This document shows positions 35,285 through 46,899 of a stretch of 64,000 bases of DNA, one piece after another. The notes beneath the pieces are model-generated. The model ran no database searches, had not been told where the DNA came from, and saw nothing but the letters and a program-made list of their open reading frames with translations. The DNA lies in the NCBI GenBank assembly GCA_947579605.1, contig OX388311.1:26166951-26230950 (forward strand). Direction: 5' to 3'. Each line of letters begins with the position of its first letter. Position 1 is the first letter of the stretch. The position numbers and the translations under genes were made by a program. This DNA comes from Athripsodes cinereus. Its lineage: Eukaryota; Arthropoda; Insecta; Trichoptera; Leptoceridae.

Positions 35285-35875
35285 GTTGTTACCATCTAGT
35301 GTATAAAACTTTAGTGATAGGATGGGAATACACACTATGGTATGGTGAAACGATCAAAGGGAAAATAAACAACAGACAAATAAGTTGTTGAAGCATACAA
35401 GATTGTGATGAAAGTACGATTCCGTTCTTCGCCGCAGACGGCGGAACATGTGCGATCACATTACAACCAACAACTGCACTACTACGCACTACAAAGATAC
35501 GATTTGAAATATTTCACTATCTCCTCATTTTCGTACAATTTTTAAGAACCACCTTATATTTTATATAACTACCTTTTTAATACAAATAACTACTGTCTAT
35601 TTTCCCACTTTTTCAAGATCTTAGAAGGGGACTATTAAGGGCAGTATTAAACATAATGTGAAATTCATGAAGGTGTGCCACTTTGTTCGACAACGCTCTA
35701 GTACAATTTCATAGTGTCGCTGACCATTGTGAATAATCGAACGGCGCTGTTCAGCGGTTGCTGCCTGGCGTTGCGGTGAGACACAGAAATTCACCATAAC
35801 TGCATAAAATGGCTGCAACATCTTATTTATATAGGGAGACAAAGTAAGACATGTTAAAGGTGATTGCAAGAGCAT
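35285..35875 (-). pseudogene. Coding-like relic of unknown origin
   Basis: Two minus-strand open segments (35875-35621 and 35489-35289) are less AT-rich than their flanks. The first contains VNFCVSPQRQAATAEQRRSI and LERCRTKWHTFMNF, which look protein-like. I do not recognise a family. It could be a decayed transposon ORF or chance coding-like composition. Confidence 0.25.
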
Positions 35876-36344
35876 AAACTATTCAGGTATGGTAAAGCAA
35901 TATTCAAACAAAGGGTCTCTGTATTTGCAACCCCGTACTTTGACAAATTTCTAATTTATAGTACTGCTAGGTATTTAAACTTTGTATTAATGATAAACTG
36001 GATGAGTTTTAATCAGAACATCAAAGTACCTAAATCTCTAACTAAATGCCTGTATCATTCAATGTAACTACTTGATTTCTGAAAGCTTGTCACTGACCAG
36101 TACAAGAGTTAAATTATCTAAACTGTATTAATTGTCAGATTTACGAGTACTATGTTAAAATGAAATATCGATTAGAATTTAATTTTTATAATAAATAAAC
36201 ATGGATCAATTTTTTTCCAAACTCATACTAATCACTATCATAAATTTCGGTGTTATTTTTACAATTAACATAATTTGAAAAATCATTTCTTATTTTAAGT
36301 GTCATGATACGACTGTGAGACAGGGTGTCTTTCTGAAAGAGATA

Positions 36345-36540
36345 AAAAGAAATGAGAGGTGTTTGAGATGTGATCTTATAGAAGAATTCTGGGAATATCC
36401 ATGAAGGAACACATCTCAAATGACAAAGTTCTCAACAGAATCGAAGGAGGAAGGCACCTGCGCAAGATTATCTCAGAAAAATGCGCCAGATAGTTTGGAC
36501 ACATAGTGTATTACGAAAATCTTTTGGCTGAAGACACAAA
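36345..36540 (+). pseudogene. LINE reverse-transcriptase C-terminal relic
   Basis: Translation, with in-frame stops, reads EVFEM*SYRRILGIS, EHISNDKVLNRIEGGRHLRK and FGHIVYYEN. It matches the relic at 53895-54240 (minus), which has SNDKVLNRIERGRHLLK and IGHIMRHED. Only the thumb/C-terminal part is present. Confidence 0.7.
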
Positions 36541-36544
36541 TCAT

Positions 36545-36717
36545 GAGTTCGTCGGTAGCCTGGAGGTAGAGTCTCGGCCTTCAGAACAAGGGGTCCGTGG
36601 TTCGATCCCAGGTGCCGGCAAACTCCCCTTTCACAGTACAAGCTTTTAGCTTAGTGTGAAAGGTGTATAAGGTTGTATTTGGGTTTATAACAAACCCAGA
36701 TTCAAAAAAAAAAAAAT
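36545..36717 (+). repeat. tRNA-derived SINE (SINE2), copy C
   Basis: Intact A-box-like TAGCCTGGAGG and B box GGTTCGATCCC, body and A-rich tail. It appears the least degraded of the four SINE2 copies here. Confidence 0.8.
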
Positions 36718-36719
36718 CA

Positions 36720-36865
36720 TCAGTTTCCCTGAAGATGCCTTAGGAAGTTAGATACCGAACGTTTTCACAAGTATATGTGAAAACGTTCGGTATCTAACTT
36801 TACAAAGTGGAGATTAAACAGTGCTCAATAATATATTTTTATATTTTATTTAATAAAATTACAAA
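36720..36865 (+). repeat. Penelope-like/hammerhead-like repeat module, copy E, with 25-bp fold-back
   Basis: CAGTTTCCCTGAAGATGCC (CTGAAGA at 36729-36735) is followed by perfect inverted arms 36745-36769 and 36776-36800 with a 6-base loop. Each arm contains GAAAACGTTCGGTATCTAAC or its complement. The downstream part AGTGGAGATTAAACAGTGCT is shared with copies at 2 kb and 24 kb. The stem II hairpin is replaced by the fold-back, so the core is disrupted. It sits directly after a SINE2 A-tail. Confidence 0.6.
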
Positions 36866-37535
36866 TCATAAAGGTCATCGGAAATCTAGATGTCAAACCT
36901 TCATCTAAATGTATCATCAAATATTTAATCAAATTAATAAGGAATGAAACTTCCAACAAGAAAGCGGTTAACACTTGCACTAAGAAGATTCTGCAGTGAC
37001 AGAATATTATTTGTATCACGTCGAGTCAGTACAATACATTATATATTATGTAAATGAATAGTCTTAGGTGTCTAGAATGTACTTAGCTACATCTTTACTT
37101 ATACGATATCTCGTATATCTACCATCATGATAATAACAATATGAATGTAGTATAGTTTCAGTAATACCTTTCTGTCTTACTTGAAGTTGAGATGAATTAA
37201 GATTTACTACCGTTGTAGAGTGTATGTATGCACTTGTATTTATGTATTATTATTGTTATTACTCGTATAGGATTCCTTGTACTATTCTCTTTAAAACAAA
37301 AGAGTATCAGGTGTGTTTGAATGATGTAGATCCGCGTAATGATGTAGTACTACAGCTGAAAATTATTTATTTTCGTACACCACTATGGCGAGAAATATAC
37401 ACTCACAGATTTATATTTTTTACTGTTCAAACTTTGTAAGTAATTAAAATAAGCCTTTTCTTCTTCATTCGCTCGGAATATCTACATTACGAACGACTTG
37501 ATGTCAAAGTTGTTCAAAATTGCAACTTGTAAAGC
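36866..37535. other. AT-rich non-coding stretch
   Basis: Nothing recognised; the frame at 37224-37439 has no domain. Confidence 0.4.
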
Positions 37536-37549
37536 ATCGTTTACTCATA

Positions 37550-37665
37550 ACATCACCTAAACTCGCCCTGTGTATTTTGATTGTATCTAACTTGAATGTG
37601 TACCTTTTATGTACTTGTCTGTAATCAATGTATAGAAGAGGATGAATAAATAAATTAATATAATT
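37550..37665 (+). repeat. LINE 3' end, GATAAACTCGCCC family
   Basis: AAACTCGCCCTGTGTATTTT, TGTACCTTTTATG and an ATAAATAAATTAA tail mark a plus-strand copy. Confidence 0.45.
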
Positions 37666-38572
37666 TAATATATTTATAAAATCATAATAACTATAGCTTT
37701 TAACTATTTGAATGAACAACATATTTATTCATGTTTAGAATATTTGCTAAATTTAAGTAACTATTCTACGCTTGATCCTAAAGCGTAGATGACTTCTTCT
37801 GATTTAAAATATCGCAATATTGTACTCTAATTGAGATATTTGTTTTTTTTTCATAATTTATTTTGAGTTTCAAAACGCTGAAAGATAAAAATTGGCGGTG
37901 GTGAAACGAACTTCTTCAACCCTTGTTAGATGCAAGAAATAATAATAAGGTTAAAGGGATGGTGTGTGTCTGGAATGAGGGAGAGGAGGTGGTTAAGTGG
38001 TGTGAAAAGTGAAGAATGTGGAACAGTACAGCGGTGTCATATCGTAAGCCAAAAATATTTCTGTACAACCTTCGCTAGCTTCGTGATATCTTTCCACCAC
38101 AATATAACACGCAGAATTTTGACAAGAATTCATATACAAACACATGAAATTTCATAACGTGTCAAGAATGGATTATCCGCAAAAGCAATATTTATATTGT
38201 TTTATTAATGATATATTTTATGTCTATTCACATGTGTAATCCCTACACAAAATGTATATCATATTTCATACATTTCTCAATCTAAAGCAATATTACCAAT
38301 ATTTACAGCTCATTCTACCATTCAGGAATATTTTGTCGCAATTTAATTAGCTCTCTTCACTACAGTTGTGGTAGAAACAGTTTATCTTGAAAAATAATTT
38401 TGTGGGCATTCGGAAAACTTGTGAATGTAAGAAAAAAATTGTGGTCTGTTAAGCCAATATAAGAATATCATATTCGTTCAAATTTCATATTTACAAAACC
38501 TAGTTTATCTTCTTTTTGAGAATGATCAAAGTTTTTGGAAATGTATGTAAATAAATATAATAATTCTGCCCT
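37666..38572. other. AT-rich non-coding stretch
   Basis: The frame 37930-38157 includes a G-rich segment (about 37955-38040) of unknown origin. No supported gene. Confidence 0.4.
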
Positions 38573-38623
38573 GTGCTCCCGAGAGGAGCGTTGAGGGCGA
38601 TGAGAGAGAGAGAGAGAGATGTA
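38573..38623. repeat. LINE tail scrap and (GA)n microsatellite
   Basis: CTGTGCTCCCGAGAGGAGCG is the end of the LINE family at 23822-24121, followed by a (GA)n run at about 38601-38620. Confidence 0.5.
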
Positions 38624-38684
38624 AATAAATAGTGGATAAAAGTCATAATTAAAAGAATACAGTAGGACATTGGTATAAAGGTAA

Positions 38685-39440
38685 ATATGAAATATGATGT
38701 GTATATCAATAACATCAGGTACGCCGATGATACTGTAATACTTGCTGACGATCTGTCTGGCGATGAAATATATTTTAGCATCTATATGGCTTTAGCAAAG
38801 TTTATAATATTTAACCGTCAACAACATATTAACAGTATCTTGCTGTTCAATGATCTTCCCTTAGAGTGAGTCCCTACGTTTAGATATCTTACGAGTACGA
38901 TAACAGATGAAATGGATTCGGAAAAAAAGTGAAATGTAGAATTGAGATTGCATGAGCTACTTTTAATAATATGAGACCATTTTTCTGCAATGATACTCTT
39001 AATCTGAAACTAAGACAAACAATTGCTTTATGTGATCCATATTGTTGTATGTTGTTGAAACAAGAACCCTCAAAGTTGTCTCAATGAACCAACCGGAGGT
39101 TTTTGAAATGTGGTTGCATCACAAGATGTTGGTTATACCGTGTACTGTGGAACTGTTGATTGACTGAGAATTGTTATTTGTAATTAAACAGAGAAAGTCG
39201 GCATATTTGGGACATATTGTGCGTGGTGACAAGAATAGTCAGCTGATTTTCAAAGATTTTCAAATAATATATTCTGCTAATTTTAGAAGACAAAACAGAA
39301 GAGATTGGATGAGAGCGAATGTCCTGATTGAGAAATTTAAGAGAATGGACAGAAATCCCGAGTGTTGAGGAGTTGTTCAAGCTGGCACACAGAAGAGAAG
39401 CCTATGTCAGTGTGACAACTTACCTTGAGGGGGCCTTATT
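38685..39440 (+). pseudogene. Decayed LINE reverse transcriptase (YADD box visible)
   Basis: Translation shows INNIRYADDTVILADDL, the YADD catalytic box of reverse transcriptase. It is followed by broken similarity including TFRYLTSTITDEMDSEKK, a stop-rich middle, then RKSAYLGHIVRG and a C-terminal SCSSWHTEEKP-like end. Several stops and frame changes show it is long dead. The order YADD, then FKYLGSTITD-like, then YLGHIxRG-like, fits the endonuclease-reverse-transcriptase ORFs of insect LINEs. Confidence 0.8.
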
Positions 39441-40537
39441 ACTCATAAAGGGAGATTGTTTATGATGTCTGTACTCTTTATGTAAATTAATATTTTTGAT
39501 AACCATTACATTTTCAAAAGTAAACAATAAATATTTTATGAAATTTATTTCACGAGCGTGTGGAAATATAAAATATTCGTTTCAAATTTATTGACGTTTT
39601 ATTCTTTCAACATATTTTTGTGGAGAAACTTGAAAGTACGTAATGCTGAAAATTCTTTACACGAACATCGTTTCACTTCTACTTGTATAATTATATATTA
39701 ACCGTAACAGATATAAGCTACCATGTTTACAACAAACTTTTTAACAAGATACAATACATATGTACGAGCTTTCATTTTTCAACATTAAATATGTAGTTAA
39801 ACTTTAATGATAATGATATCTGTCCGGATATTAGATACAGGTAAGAAACGTTAAAAACATTATAAACGACCTAAGTTTTTAATGTATCTTTTACAAATAA
39901 TATTGGGTACCCATTAAAATTGTAAGTAAAGTTTAACGACAAGTCATTAACTGCTTGATGAACATTATTGTCAAAATGGAATAAGAATTTTATACACTTA
40001 ATAAAAAAGAGATTAAATTACTGGCAATCAATGTGATTCCACCCATGGCTTTGAAATATTTTTAATTAACCTTTACCAAAATATTGTTACAGTTTTCACA
40101 TTGCCTATTATTTTGGCTGTAATTTTTTTATAGAAAAGAAAATAATTTTGAATTCTGTCAAAGCAGATATATATTAAATTAATATTCTGGTCAGGACTTA
40201 AAATATTTCAAACTATTTTTGTATGACACAATAAATTTGGCGCTTAATGCATTTACCGGTTTCATTTTTAATAAATTTGGCATGAACTCTCACCAAATAT
40301 CCTCGGTTGACAACTTTAAGAGATTATTTTGTTATACTGCGTTTGGTTATGATTAAATAAAGTAGGTATATGTATTAAGTGCATTACTTGTTGGAATGTC
40401 CATTTTGCCCTGTCACTTGCACTATGGAGGATATTTTTGACGCATCTCCACCTGCTGTGCGTTTTGCGCAGTACTGGAGATCAGTTTGATGGGTTTTTTC
40501 TCTGGGTTTCGACACGATAAATAATAATAGTGCGCTA
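39441..40537. other. AT-rich non-coding stretch
   Basis: Featureless except a small GC-richer patch at about 40408-40485 (GCATCTCCACCTGCTGTGCG) of unknown origin. Confidence 0.4.
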
Positions 40538-40632
40538 TTATGTGTGTCGTCGCGTTAGTATCCATAATACAAGATTCATATCTTAATTTGGGACTAGCTC
40601 GATCTGTTTGAATTGTCTATACATATTATTTA
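40538..40632 (+). repeat. SINE1, 3' fragment
   Basis: TGTGTCGTCGCGTTAGTATC, ACAAGATTCATATCTTAATT and GGGACTAGCTCGATCTGTTT match the 3' half of SINE1 copies A and B. The tRNA-like head is missing. Confidence 0.65.
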
Positions 40633-43224
40633 CCGTTATTTACTATTGAAATCGACTACAAAAACTTAAAATTATTTATTTTAACTATGATTAGTTTTTT
40701 GGTACTTTAATTTAATTTTCGTCATCAATCTTGAAGGGTTTATTAAATTCTCATGAAAACAAATTTATTTTAAAACAAAATAAATTTGAATATATTGTGT
40801 TTTGATAATAAATCATTCCAAATAAAACCATATTATTACTCTTCTTAATTTATATAAAAATTAATTACATTATTTTAATGTAACGGATTGTTTTTGTAGC
40901 GTGATTAATGATATTTCTATTTATAAATCTTTAGAGGAGTAAACTAAATAATAGACTAAGATGTATCCTCCTGGGATCCAAAATATTCCCAATAGTTTTA
41001 AGGTTTTTAATTTTTAATAACTTGTATAAAAACTTTTAAGTAGAATTAAACTATAACCTCATACATTTACCAAACTGTACTCAATATTAGACGACGCTTT
41101 CTTTTACCAAATTTTCCGTAGCGCAGAAAGAAAGCTTTATAAATTCAAGGATTCTAATCTCCACTATCTACTCAAACATCCAAAAATTACTTTGAAAATA
41201 AATACTTTAAAATAAATTAACAAATTTAAATAAATATATTTAATTTATATTTTCTACATATATTCCAAAGAAAATTTCAAATATAGGACGCCAAGTAGTG
41301 ATGCGAAGTGAAATCTAATAAAGCAGTGATCCATTTTTATTATACTTTTACGTCCATGTATTTGATAATTTCTTCATTTATTAATTGTTGACAGTTCAAT
41401 GCAATTATTTTTACTGGTATTTTGATATTTATTTTTAATATTATGTTGATACTTTCTCACATTTTATATATTTTTAATTACCTACTTTGTTATTTTTTAA
41501 TACCATATAATTGTTTCTTTATTTTTAAAAATGTTTTAAGCTGAATATGTGTGTAAAAATAAAAAAAAAAATATTTGTGTTCATTGATCGAATTTACGTT
41601 TATTTTGTAAAACTCCATATGAATTTACGTTAGTTAATACGAATTATTTAAATTTTACCATTTTTAATAATATAGTGACCTGCTTTCAAAATCCAAAATA
41701 ACTTTGATGATATTTTTTTAAATAAATAGAACAGTGAAAGAACGTCTTCATATAGTTTGAAAGCAAAATAATTTTTCAAAAAAAAAAACTTCTGACTTTA
41801 GTTCGCCTACACAATAATTGTAAATATATATTTCAATACATCCTTACCTTTTCAACTGTAATGGATATAACATTTTGTGGGTGGCTTTTAATAAAACTTG
41901 CGGTAGAAATAAAATTATATGGTTATTTGATATTTATTATCAAGTAAATTTAACATAAGGTATTTATTCGTTCTTTGGAAAATTAATATATTTTTTCAAT
42001 ATGTACTTACTAAGGTAGTACTCACTTTAGAATTCGTTTTTAAAATATTATATTACTTATAATATTACAGTGCAGTTTCATGATAGTTGATACTACAATT
42101 AATTATAATTTTCTCAACAACTTTCGCTTTATTATTTGTTTGGAAAAATTTAAAACTTTTCGGATATAAGTACATTCTTTAAAATCATTACTTAAAACTG
42201 GTAGTTAATACGTAAGTTTGAAGTAATTATTTTTTAGGATAAAAGTGTGTCCGAAAAACTGACGATTTTTCTAAATAAATAATGAAGTGAAAGTATTATT
42301 TTTTTTCAAATAATCAAGATAACATGAACCTTTATAGTGTTTCCTCTTCGAAAATAGAAAAGTTATAATAGCTGTCATGCGTGTGAAAGATTTAAATTTT
42401 ATTCATAGTTATTAAATTCACATTGTGATCAAGAAACACGTGGATAGTTCTTTGTGTGTCATTATTTATTAAAAAATAAGATCTTGAAAGTAGGTGAGAA
42501 ATCATACAAAAAATATTTAAAGAATAAGTTATTTATTTTGTTTTCCATAAACAGTTTTTTACGCAATTATAAACGACTATAATTTATTTGAACTAATTAT
42601 CTCATTAATAAAGTCATTGTTGGAAAACAAAGTTATATTGATCAGCAGTTTATCAAGAGTAAAGAAAAAATCTCATTACGTCTTATTTTCATTTCTTGGT
42701 CAAAAAAGAAAAGAAGAATAAACGATACAAGTAAGATTTATGTTGGAAACTTTTCAGCATCTTAATAGTCAGTAAGTTTGGAACGTTTGGGCTTTCTTTT
42801 GACCTTATTAACTAAAATAATTGACCACTTAAGAGTAAGTGTAAAAAAATTAAGAGATTTAGTAACTAACTACATACTGTGAAATTCATTTTTATATATT
42901 TTATTGTAAGTATGTATATAATATATGATGGAATAAAACATAAGTATTTTATAATCAACTTTGTAATTAGTTTACTTTTAAAGAAGAAAATACAAAAAGT
43001 AGCAATTTAATTGCTATGATTTATTGTAATGTAATATATTTATATATAATATATTTAAATAGATAAATAAATCTGAAAATGTTTCTTAATTATTTTTTTG
43101 TGTGACATAATTTCACAGGATATAATGCTCTCTTATCGACTTAGGAATTACATAAGATGAAAGAGTACTAAAGATAATTAAATACAAATAATTAATATTT
43201 TGTCACATAATTTTTTATTCAAAA
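40633..43224. other. AT-rich non-coding stretch
   Basis: Very AT-rich; no gene, repeat or RNA recognised. Confidence 0.5.
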
Positions 43225-43715
43225 TAAGCTCCATGATGTCCTTGGTATGGAATAGATCTCCTACTCTCTTCTCTGTAAGTTTTCTAGTGTCGCGTGAAAG
43301 GCAGGTGTTTATAAAACCTTACGTTTAAGACAATAAACGTCTTCAATTTTCATTTTTTATTAGCACAGAGAGGACAATATACATGTTCAGTGCCGTTCAA
43401 GCCTTGAACGGCACGGCACCTCAATGCCTCGCTGAACTCTGTCCCCTCGATGAAACTTTGAGGCGACCGCTGCGAACAGCTTCCACCGCTGTCAACAAAC
43501 TTGTGGAGCCCAACAGGGCAAACACTTCCAAATTCGCAGGTGTAAGCTGAAAACACTGCTTTTCAAGAAAAGCCATGGCGCCCTTGAGATGGTCACGGAT
43601 CATTAAATGGCGCCAAATACAAATTATCTTTATTATTGTTATTCATTACTTGCAGTTGATCTACGGGCTACCCCTCTTGTAAGACAATGCCGTGATGGTA
43701 TAGTAGAAGTAGAAA
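43225..43715 (-). repeat. Interspersed 'CCACAAGTGGGGTAGCC' repeat split by a LINE fragment
   Basis: Parts at 43225-43385 (GATCTCCTACTCTCTTCTCT, GAAAGGCAGGTGTTTATAAA, AGCACAGAGAGGACAAT) and 43650-43715 (GGGCTACCCCTCTTGTAAGA) are the two halves of one minus-strand copy. The segment between them is a LINE C-terminal relic. Confidence 0.55.
43386..43625 (+). pseudogene. CR1/Jockey-type LINE C-terminal relic
   Basis: Plus-strand translation reads VQALNGTAPQCLAELCPLDE, RRPLRTASTAVNKLVEPNRA, then a stop and a frame change to LFKKSHGALEMVTDH. The xGxAPxYLxELCxP...LRSA pattern precedes the SFRSKLKTALF ending seen at 19495-19665, so the two relics overlap parts of the same type of protein. The minus-strand frames here are shadows. 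Confidence 0.55.
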
Positions 43716-45419
43716 TAGCAAAAATAAAATAAAGCTTACACTCTGAAATTACAATAAATGTACATGTATTTGCTCAAGCAGCCTGTTCAAATTAAGCAAA
43801 TTGCATTTTATGTTTTCAATTACAAACCGCCTACGACATTACATTATAATATAATATAGATATTAGTTGCTACGCAACATTAAGGCGCCGACGGCAACCT
43901 CAGTAGCAGCTACAGAAGTTCCTCTAAGCTACGAGATAGCTTCTACGACTACTTATGCGTGGGCGTAAAACCTACATTTCGAAGCTTATTTCCTAGTGAA
44001 TTTCAAAAGCTCTTCACTCTTAGATATATTATATTAAATAGTCAATTTCTGAAAAATTAGAAGCGACTAAATATTATCTACAAAACAGCAAGTGTAAAGA
44101 TTGATTTTCAGCTTACAAAAATAGTTTTATCGATTCATTGTGAATCCTTATTATGTTCACGTTACACTATTAAAACTATCTGGAAAATAATATGCTTTTT
44201 AATATTAATACGTAGCTGATTACAATATATTTTTAAAATACATTTAACCTACTGATTCGTGTTTCATATTGAATGGTTCCGAGATAATTTCAATTTATCT
44301 TATGATTATATCGCGTTTGTATGAAAATACATTAAAAGTGAAAATGTAAGGATGTCGTGATTACATTTTCTAACATAATACGCCAGAGTTTAATGAAAAT
44401 GTTAGATTTGTGGTGAAAATAACGTGAGATTTGCAGGTAGATGAGGCATACATTGTATTTTATGTTTAATGGTTAAAAGGGATCCCTTAACGCGAGATAT
44501 TATCTCATAAATTGCTTTCAATAATGCCTTCTTTTACAATGAGAGTGGGTGATGCCTAAGTACATGATGGTATATATGAAAATCTTATATCTACGCATAC
44601 CAAAACGACGGTACAATATTACATTTTATTTATAACAACACATGCGCGTCACAAAGTCTTCTAGTGAATGAAAACGATTATAATATCAAATATATTAATA
44701 TTACGTAGGTATAACACTTTATATGAAAACGGAAAAGTATCATTATTTATCATATAACGTAGATCATTAATTATAATGTATTCTTAAACAATATCACAGT
44801 ATTCATACCAAAGTCAAACGATACAATAGAAAGTTCACGTAATACAATGGTAGAATATTATGTACGGGGAGATGTAGTGTAATAATATCATAGCGGATAT
44901 GGTCACTGAAATAATATTATTGTGGTGTCTATATTTTTTATGTGAATCTGGATAATGGTATTAGTGTCGATAGAGCAGAGCAAAGCAGAGTATGATAGTG
45001 TATAGTGAGTAGTACGTGTGGTGTGTGTGTAGTATGATATTAAATATATGGTATTGTAGATATTGTACGGTCTCATGCCAATGTTTGCGTAGTTTGATAG
45101 CGATAGCGTGAGCGGCAACAGTTGTCGCATGGCATTCAACAGTTATTTTTATGACAGTACATTGTAATCCAAATAACTACACTCAACTATTAAAGGTTTA
45201 ACTGTTGTTAAAATGTTAATGACAACTGTTTTTCACACTTCATATATTTTAATTGGGGTCAAACGAGATTGAAGTTATAAATTACTTATTAAAGTTTTAA
45301 ATGGGTGCTATCATCGAACTTCTTGACTGGAAATGGTGTTGTAAAGTGGAGTAGAGACAAGTGGTTGATGACTTGTGAATGAATGTGTGGATGTATGAAA
45401 GCAAGATGAGTAGGAGTAC
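43716..45419. other. Non-coding, possible first-intron start of the signal-peptide gene
   Basis: If the exon at 45420-45474 is real, this is intronic on the minus strand. It includes a GC-richer patch at 43865-43975, a CA/GT-rich low-complexity patch at about 44980-45030 and two CAGTTG-type words near 45115. The minus frame 44903-45139 has no domain. Confidence 0.35.
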
Positions 45420-45474
45420 CTTTAAGAGAAATAAGCAGCAGGATGCCGAGAAGGAGTGGTGCCCTCGCAGCCAT
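45420..45474 (-). CDS. Candidate first coding exon: signal peptide of an unidentified secreted or membrane protein
   Basis: On the minus strand, ATG at 45474-45472 starts MAARAPLLLGILLLISLK, a classic signal peptide: short N-terminal region with Arg, then a Leu/Ile-rich core. The start has A at -3 and G at +4, a strong Kozak context, and an in-frame TAG nine bases upstream fixes it as the first Met of this frame. A possible donor AAAG|GTACTC follows, ending the exon after 18 codons plus one base (phase 1), the phase typical of signal-peptide exons in immunoglobulin-superfamily and other extracellular proteins. The donor is not a strong match to consensus. Read through, the frame continues to 45289 with a tail that looks intronic. 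No later exon was found to the left, so the protein cannot be named. Confidence 0.45.
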
Positions 45475-45850
45475 CCTCCGCTAGCGGGGTGGAACTCCCC
45501 CTGACTGCTCCGTCATAACAGGCCGGCTCAGCGGTCGACGCGTCCACTCATCGCGCGCGCACAAAACACACAAGTTTTTGATGAAGTGTTGTTGAGGGCA
45601 CGGTGGCCGTGCTTCCGCGACACTCACACACTCTCACACGTGCGACGTCTGACTACCAACTAACGCCACGTCTGACGGCCGGCTGCTACTGGCGGCGTCT
45701 GGTGGACAACATTCACCACTTAGGACCGCGGAGGGCGCGCGCCACTCCCGGGTCGCGCAAGCGTACACATTCCCACCCAGGTGTAATATACACCCGGCCG
45801 GAGCGGAGAACCTTAACAAACCTCAACCAGGTTAAAAAACCGGGACATCC
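45475..45850 (-). promoter_or_regulatory. CpG-rich candidate promoter and 5' UTR
   Basis: This is the most GC- and CpG-rich block of the window, with GCGCGCGC, CGTCGACGCG-like and GGCCGGC words in otherwise AT-rich DNA. It includes a CACGTG E-box at 45637-45642. It lies directly upstream, on the minus strand, of a signal-peptide exon with a strong start, as expected for a promoter/5' UTR. No TATA box or clear initiator is evident, so the start site is not placed. The plus-strand frame 45603-45863 looks like a by-product of GC content. Confidence 0.45.
45481..45516 (-). other. Upstream ORF just before the signal-peptide start
   Basis: An 11-codon ORF (MTEQSGGVPPR) lies in the same frame as the main start and stops six bases before it. 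If transcribed, it could lower translation of the main ORF or allow re-initiation. A second small upstream ORF (MSGRVDR) lies further 5'. Confidence 0.35.
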
Positions 45851-46380
45851 AACAAAATTATAACCTACCTACATTTCCTCAAAGGGAGCAAGCATATTCA
45901 CACATATTTCATATCAAATGATTGATAAAATATCCAATTACATACTTCTACACTAATTTAAAACTTAATATTATCATAAAAAGTTATGAGTAATCAATCT
46001 AGTTTCATCTCGATTCCTAAATTCAGAAGATTAAAATGTTTTTTTGGCTATTTTAAAATATCACAAGCAAATTTTTATGTAAATACAATTTCTTAGTCGT
46101 GAAATAGCAGTGATGCTTATTTATGATTTAAAAAAAATACGGTTAGAACTATTATTTATGTAGGTATGCCATCATATGTTACAAGAAATAATTTTGAAAA
46201 AATTAATAAAAATTCGACAGTTATTGTTATGTAATAAGAAAATGTGTATAGCTAGATACAATTCCATGAAAAGAATACGACTTCTATGTATTTTACTTTT
46301 CATGTTGTTTCACTCCAATAAACGAACCGAGAATTTTCGCATCGTTTCTCTTCGCTGAAGAATAAACATAGCGTACGGAC
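45851..46380. other. AT-rich stretch upstream of the candidate promoter
   Basis: No gene; the frame 46176-46358 has no motif. Confidence 0.4.
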
Positions 46381-46570
46381 CCTGTGGCATGTGGAAGGGA
46401 AAATTTCCACGCGGGGTCTAAATTCCCGTCCTTTTACAATATGGCTGACAATAACTGATTCAACATGGCTGCCTTGATGTCACTTCTCCCGTGGTTCTGA
46501 CAACAAAGCTTCTCAACATTGAGATTATTATTAATACTCAAGCCGAGCTTCTCAAACCCTCCGGCAAGTC
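46381..46570. promoter_or_regulatory. Possible distal regulatory segment with kappaB-like palindrome
   Basis: GGGAAAATTTCC (46397-46408) resembles a Rel/NF-kappaB site and is flanked by GTGGAA/TTCCAC. Two ATGGCTG words (their complement contains GCCAT, the Pho/YY1 core) follow at about 46441 and 46466. The block is less AT-rich than its flanks and lies about 0.9 kb upstream of the signal-peptide exon. It could equally be an unrecognised repeat. Confidence 0.2.
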
Positions 46571-46899
46571 TTAATAAACGAAATACAGTAAATTATGAAA
46601 CAAAATTTTTCTCCTCAAGAAATTTTATTAATTTCGTATGAATAACGTTTCGTAAAGTTACTGTGTGATAATTTTCAACGAAAGATATAACTTGAATATT
46701 AATCAATTCATTGGTTTTTATAAAAAAATATTATACAATTTGTTTTACTAAACAATCCAATAACATTTTAAACTTATCGTTTTTGAAAAAAGGATAAATT
46801 TTTCTGAATGAATTCTTGAATTCTTGTTTATTGATTTCAAAATTGTTTGCGGGATTTTTTTATTTATTTTATAAGAATCTTACTCAGTGGAGTTTCCAG

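Noticed and set aside
43350..43603. Minus-strand ORFs as genes
   Set aside because: The plus strand encodes recognisable LINE C-terminal blocks; the minus frames are antisense.
45603..45863. 86-codon plus-strand ORF in the CpG block
   Set aside because: Low-complexity Arg/Thr/His-rich translation typical of GC-rich non-coding DNA; the minus-strand signal-peptide reading is better supported.
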